From assembly GCA_002493515.1 (NCBI GenBank), contig DKYZ01000133.1, forward strand, positions 1-10,426: a stretch of DNA of 10,426 bases, written 5' to 3'. Source of the stretch: Porphyromonadaceae bacterium UBA7087. GTDB taxonomy: Bacteria > Bacteroidota > Bacteroidia > Bacteroidales > Muribaculaceae. The notes beneath the pieces are model-generated. The model did no database searches. It worked only from the letters and a program-made list of their open reading frames with translations, and was not told where the DNA came from. Positions within the stretch are counted from its first letter, which is position 1. Each line of letters begins with the position of its first letter. Positions 7,401-10,426 of the stretch are shown in pieces. The translations under genes and the position numbers were made by a program.

Positions 7401-8616
7401 CGGCGTATTGGAAACTTTCTGCCACCGGACCATAGCCCTTCTCATTCTTCACGACGGCTGCCACATGATGGGTTGCGTTTGACAATGCCTGGAAAGGTAT
7501 CGAGACTGTGGCTCCAGCGCTCACCTTCTCGCTGTCTTTCACTATTTCGCCGTCAAGGTATACAGTTATGTCGCCAGCCGAAGGAGAGGTCATCGATATA
7601 TTACCGTCGAACGCGCCGTCGGAACTGAAATTCCATCTTACATCTGAAGGAGCCGACGGACATCCAGCCATTGGCTCCTGTTCATCGAAATATATACCGG
7701 CAGTTTGTTCCATATCGTCAAGCTGACGGATCAATACTGCCGACGGAACAGTGGGGTCAAGCGAATAAAGTTCCGCCCCGTTGGAAGTTATTGCCATCCA
7801 AAGGAACGAGTTTGTCTTGGAATCCCAAGTCATGGCCTGGGTATAGGCAGCTACATCCACGCCGGTATTGCCTACCAAGGATATACGCGAGTTTGACCGG
7901 TTGACGGTATAGAGGTCGCCGTCGGTGTTGATTATATAGATATTGCCGTCAGCCGCCGTTCCCATCGCTATTACGTTGAATCGGCCGTTGAACGGGCAGA
8001 TTATCTCCGGCTGCAGTGTCTTTGTGTTGTAGCGCACCCAGTTCTGTCCTGTCAGGTCTTCGTTATAGAACACTCCGTATATGTCTCCGGTGACGAAATC
8101 ATACGACATCGTGGAGGGTAGCAGAGCGAACGAGGGCTCTTCTGCGAATGTCATTGAGACTTCCTTCCAGGTGCGGGTGTCTATGACGGTTGTCGCCACT
8201 CCGGTGAGGGCCCCCATCATGTTGATGTTGCGGATGCCGTAGAGATAGCCGTTGCGCACGGCGTTTCCCATCCAGTTCTCACTCATGGCCGTCCAAAGAG
8301 GTGTGGAAGCAAGTCCATCCGAGCCTATTCTGAAGTCGTAGACCCCGTAAGGCACTTCTCCGATCGACAACGAGGCCCATGAGTCAGCAGAAATCAAAGA
8401 GCCTTTGAATGTCCTGTTGTTGAAATCAGCCGCGTTGACGCGTTGGGGCGCCGGATTCCTCATCTTTAGTTTAGCCTGAGGTGTGGGATAGCCCTTTACC
8501 TCAAGCAGCCGTCTCGGTCCGGGCGCGTCGGCGTTGCCTGACGGAATGCCGGCTGCCGCCATGAAGACTGTTGTCATCATGGCGAGCGTAGCTGTGGTAA
8601 ATAACTTTTGTTTCAT
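4453..8616 (-). CDS. large secreted modular protein: Fn3-like and jelly-roll domains with type IX sorting tail
   Basis: A 1387-residue secreted protein without a recognised catalytic motif; most likely a binding or adhesin-like protein. A signal peptide lies at residues 1 to about 22-29. Residues about 70-312 read like a repeat/propeller region (for example NIYIINTDGDLYTVN). Then come Fn3/Ig-like modules at about 319-405 and 407-505, and a first choice-of-anchor J / cleaved-adhesin-like domain at 509-665 (DNDGDGYSW, DDWLLSP). Another Fn3-like module lies at 668-770, a second J-type domain at 773-930, two Fn3-like modules at 935-1030 and 1035-1143, and a third J-type domain at 1145-1313. The C-terminal 70 residues (VRVFDLAGRLV, then GAGVYVVTFSGRSFKVIVR) look like a type IX secretion (type A) sorting domain, implying export across the outer membrane and surface anchoring or release. 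The start lies 23 bases after the upstream C10 peptidase stop, without a Shine-Dalgarno site, so the two genes are probably co-transcribed. The ligand is unknown; domain borders are estimates. Confidence 0.88.
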   Translation of the reverse strand: MKQKLFTTATLAMMTTVFMAAAGIPSGNADAPGPRRLLEVKGYPTPQAKLKMRNPAPQRVNAADFNNRTFKGSLISADSWASLSIGEVPYGVYDFRIGSDGLASTPLWTAMSENWMGNAVRNGYLYGIRNINMMGALTGVATTVIDTRTWKEVSMTFAEEPSFALLPSTMSYDFVTGDIYGVFYNEDLTGQNWVRYNTKTLQPEIICPFNGRFNVIAMGTAADGNIYIINTDGDLYTVNRSNSRISLVGNTGVDVAAYTQAMTWDSKTNSFLWMAITSNGAELYSLDPTVPSAVLIRQLDDMEQTAGIYFDEQEPMAGCPSAPSDVRWNFSSDGAFDGNISMTSPSAGDITVYLDGEIVKDSEKVSAGATVSIPFQALSNATHHVAAVVKNEKGYGPVAESFQYAGHDVPKAVTNVIFEEADGIATVRWDAPEGGVEDGFLDSSRLYYKVYRMPDNVEVASHNTETTFTETLPKAVKRYYYRVIPFNGDEKQGEAAISNGIVFGESYDLPYADDFSGENALEAYEIIDNDGDGYSWNINPYGDVPLLACSVTFDQNVDATDDWLLSPKMKLQSGKLYRVTFRARNTWAGNPDRMAVGYTGGEGMTKADVTVVKDIEVDTPSMTRLDHTADFSVAESGDYKIALGFLTPRGEGGGVFISELRVEEVGNLTAPEAVTELCVIPDPDYLPKAVVRFTAPTKAIDSTDLDETLTAHLYRDGNEISTKTGIKPGETAEMTDDADPEPGTHTYTVRMENSHGLGNNASATAFVGIYTPPFSDGMTTREECDKYSFRTLGFEDDPMNSQMHFASYGDPCLQVDHMNFTDEHHEMWVVFPLMQIDDEKVFRISFEGNMMSWGEGLAVDVVSGDSPDPENLVEKAFDVTFDPTKYGFVEHNGLMVVAGNGGRKYIALHIVSPTQGYLYWSMRNLKIEEVASAKAPDVVTELVAESELVSRLTMKAPAVDYAGRPLDGLDKVEIYRNGSAVPSHVFDKPAPGESLEWIDKDAHQGMNDYLVVGTNSHGRGKALEVASFTGYDEPAAPEGLSIVPNDDNQTATVSWNRPERGIHGGVLDQEKMSFVLVTVNPEETDPERQITILRQDITETSVVPEREATDNQELVYYGIATVTPQGVSEPSVYFTILGRPYTVPFAESFTAGEASTGIWLNAGSDGYGLQAMPTSEDMLEYNGFTGTSQDDDNGVFMFLNGAMSENPIPFAVLSPKVSLAGAVDPVLSFWLYKGSQRGGYETIPTLEVSASSDESVFHVLGTERWDDVDTPTWVKCEYSLANFKSDRRAVIFRMIATAGGMADIMLMDNFRIDNSTSVNSADAGDNTNVIGLDGGFLTRGASGKDVRVFDLAGRLVDSFRGDDLIRRIGAGVYVVTFSGRSFKVIVR

Positions 8617-8639
8617 AATTGTAGTATTGCTGTTGATTG

Positions 8640-10426
8640 TTACTGTTGTCCTGCAATGCCTTTGACTGCCGTGCCGTCTCCCTTTATCCGGATGTAGAGG
8701 CCGTTTTCGGGAATATCCTGAAGGCGCCGTCCGTCCATGCTGTAATATTTATCACCAATTGATTCCGGATATGCAGTTCCGGTTTCAATCCCGTTGGTTT
8801 TACTGATTGTGAAGACAGTTCTTGCCACGCTGCGGGGCGTTATGTAGCTCATCGATTCCCCGTCGACCAGTACAGCCTCATAGCTTCTGCCTGGAACAGC
8901 GTTCTCAAATACGCCTGAGAAATGAATCTCGATCTCTTCATCCGGTTCGGCCTGGGCAAATACCGGTCCCACACATCCGTATATGTCTGAGCTTTCCAGC
9001 CCGTAGAAATAGAGGAATACGAGTCCCGAATATATTGCGTCATCGGATGCCGACAGAGTGGCCGTGGCATTTATATCCATTGGATCCACATTGTCGTTGT
9101 CTCCGAAATCCGGACTTTTCACCGCAATGGCCCTGTTTTCCCCACATTCTTTGACATTGACTGTCATTGCCTCTGATATCACGGCGTTCCAGCCGTTGAC
9201 AACAACAAGATTGTATTCTCCCGGCTCCGCGTTGAAATTTGCCGAAATGGTAATTGGCTTTTCCTCTCCCGGCATTACGTCGATGGTGAAAGTCTCGCCG
9301 GCCGCCACCTGTCTGCCGGTAACTTTGTCGGTGAGGGCCGCTGAGACCTTTCCGAAATACCCGGTTCCGCCGACATTGGTCACGCGCGTGTCAAGGAGTG
9401 TTTTTGCTGTGGTGTAGATTTCACCTCTGACTTCAGGCAGGGTGGCTTTAATATCGCTCATCGAGGGGTTTTCAAATCTGATATGGCCTTCCGATACCGT
9501 TGCCATAAGATAATTGGGAAAAGTCAGGTCCAGGTCCCGAATGCGTTCATGACGCTTTCCGTCATATGGTCTGGCGAAGGGGTAAAGAATGTAGCAACCG
9601 TCCTCCAGAGCCGATAGATCCATTTCGGGAAAAATGATATTCCGGCAGTTCTCCCCGTAACCGAGGGTTATGGATTCCGGGATTTCTGTTGACGCGACAA
9701 TTTTTCCGTCGTTATCCTCCACATCTATGCCGATGAAGAAAGTCACGGAGTCCTGCCAGCCAACATTGTTGACTCTGCCGTTGAGACGTATTTTCACCGG
9801 AGTTGAAGTCTCTGTTTTTGAAGGAGCTGTGAGGCCCTCTTCAGAAATGAGTGTAACGGTTGTCTCGGAATCTTCCGCCGGAGCCTGTATTCCTGTGATT
9901 ATAAACTGGCGGCTGTTGAATCCTCCGTTGCTTCCGCCGGTGCCTTGCGTGGCGGGGGTCAGATAATTCAGGTTGAAATATCCGTTGCTCATTCCGCTCC
10001 AGCCCCAGTTTACGTGTACCATTCCTTTATCATCCATACCGTCAAGCACGAATGCGTGGCCACCCTCATCAGAGAATCCCGTCGCGAAGACCGGACGTCC
10101 GCACGAAAGCTCCCCGCTTATCACCCGCTTCCATTCGGATATGTCATAGTTTGAGCGCATTCTCATGGCGACGCCCTTGTCGTAGCTGAAATATTCGGTA
10201 AGAGCTTTCGGCCAGTCCTGGCTCATGGCGCCGCTTTGCCATCCGTAATTCATGGAAATGGCGATTCCTGCATCATACATAAGCTTGGCGACTGCGGATT
10301 TCTCCTCTTCAGCCGATTCATCGCCATACCGCGGCGTCATGTTTCCCCAGTCATATTCGCTTTGGCTGAAATCCATGCTTATGACCCCCATATTCTTATC
10401 GTCCGATACTGTTTCATTGAGTGTGT
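8640..10426 (-). CDS. C10 family (streptopain-like) cysteine peptidase, N-terminus outside window
   Basis: The C-terminal 594 residues of a secreted papain-fold peptidase of family C10 (SpeB/streptopain, PF01640). The reading frame stays open to the right edge, so the methionine at 10389-10391 is internal and not the start. Family signatures visible are YDWGNMTPRY near the right edge, then AVAKLMYDAGIAISMNYG, SGAMS, the catalytic His in GGHAFVLDG (codon 10056-10058) and NWGWSGMSNGYF with its conserved Trp residues. The catalytic Cys, propeptide and any signal peptide would lie beyond base 10426. After the catalytic core (ending near 9890) come three predicted beta-sandwich domains, roughly at 9480-9880, 9120-9470 (CARDB-like) and 8830-9115. 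The end (KYYSMDGRRL, then GLYIRIKGDGTAVKGIA) resembles the C-terminal tails of Bacteroidales secreted proteins and could be a divergent type IX sorting signal. It is the upstream gene of a likely operon with the modular protein. Confidence 0.92.
   Translation of the reverse strand, partial: TLNETVSDDKNMGVISMDFSQSEYDWGNMTPRYGDESAEEEKSAVAKLMYDAGIAISMNYGWQSGAMSQDWPKALTEYFSYDKGVAMRMRSNYDISEWKRVISGELSCGRPVFATGFSDEGGHAFVLDGMDDKGMVHVNWGWSGMSNGYFNLNYLTPATQGTGGSNGGFNSRQFIITGIQAPAEDSETTVTLISEEGLTAPSKTETSTPVKIRLNGRVNNVGWQDSVTFFIGIDVEDNDGKIVASTEIPESITLGYGENCRNIIFPEMDLSALEDGCYILYPFARPYDGKRHERIRDLDLTFPNYLMATVSEGHIRFENPSMSDIKATLPEVRGEIYTTAKTLLDTRVTNVGGTGYFGKVSAALTDKVTGRQVAAGETFTIDVMPGEEKPITISANFNAEPGEYNLVVVNGWNAVISEAMTVNVKECGENRAIAVKSPDFGDNDNVDPMDINATATLSASDDAIYSGLVFLYFYGLESSDIYGCVGPVFAQAEPDEEIEIHFSGVFENAVPGRSYEAVLVDGESMSYITPRSVARTVFTISKTNGIETGTAYPESIGDKYYSMDGRRLQDIPENGLYIRIKGDGTAVKGIAGQQ

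Noticed and set aside
8617..8639. Possible promoter or terminator between the C10 peptidase and the modular protein
   Set aside because: Only 23 bases are present, with no inverted repeat and no TAnnTTTG box; it is better explained as an operon junction.
10389..10391. Methionine codon as a possible start of the C10 peptidase
   Set aside because: The same frame continues open to the window edge, and the conserved family motifs and the catalytic Cys are expected further upstream, so this Met is internal.

Overview
This window looks like chromosomal DNA from a gut-type Bacteroidota, most likely order Bacteroidales. A Muribaculaceae- or Prevotella-like genome is my inference, not something the sequence proves. 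The reasons are: a Bacteroidota-type promoter (TTTG-N20-TAAATTTG), no Shine-Dalgarno sites before the starts, a C-terminal sorting domain of the type IX secretion kind, a C10 (streptopain-like) peptidase, an exported Tricorn-type S41 peptidase, and an AAA-ATPase-like gene of a family that is often multi-copy in this order.

All four genes lie on the minus strand, so transcription runs from high to low coordinates. The right edge (8640-10426) holds the C-terminal 594 residues of a C10 cysteine peptidase; its N-terminus and catalytic Cys lie outside the window. After only 23 bases comes a 1387-residue secreted modular protein (4453-8616) with an N-terminal propeller-like region, Fn3-like modules, three jelly-roll (choice-of-anchor J / cleaved-adhesin-like) domains and a type IX sorting tail. 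These two genes probably form one operon that ends at a hairpin at 4395-4422.

Next is a separately promoted gene for a 1088-residue exported Tricorn-like S41 peptidase (952-4218), with the full Ser-His / Ser / Glu active-site set recognisable. It has its own promoter (4308-4339), a leader of roughly 85 bases and a strong terminator hairpin (885-927). The left edge (1-792) holds the first 264 residues of an AAA-ATPase-like protein with Walker A and B motifs, cut by the window end.

Functionally, three of the four genes fit extracellular or cell-envelope protein handling: a secreted cysteine protease, a large adhesin- or binding-type cargo, and an exported peptidase that would trim peptides further. 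The AAA-ATPase gene looks unrelated to that theme. I found no tRNA, rRNA, CRISPR array, insertion sequence or phage feature. No wholly new system is evident; the most interesting points are the peptidase/modular-protein operon, the repeated architecture of the large protein and the Lys-rich insertion in the Tricorn homologue.
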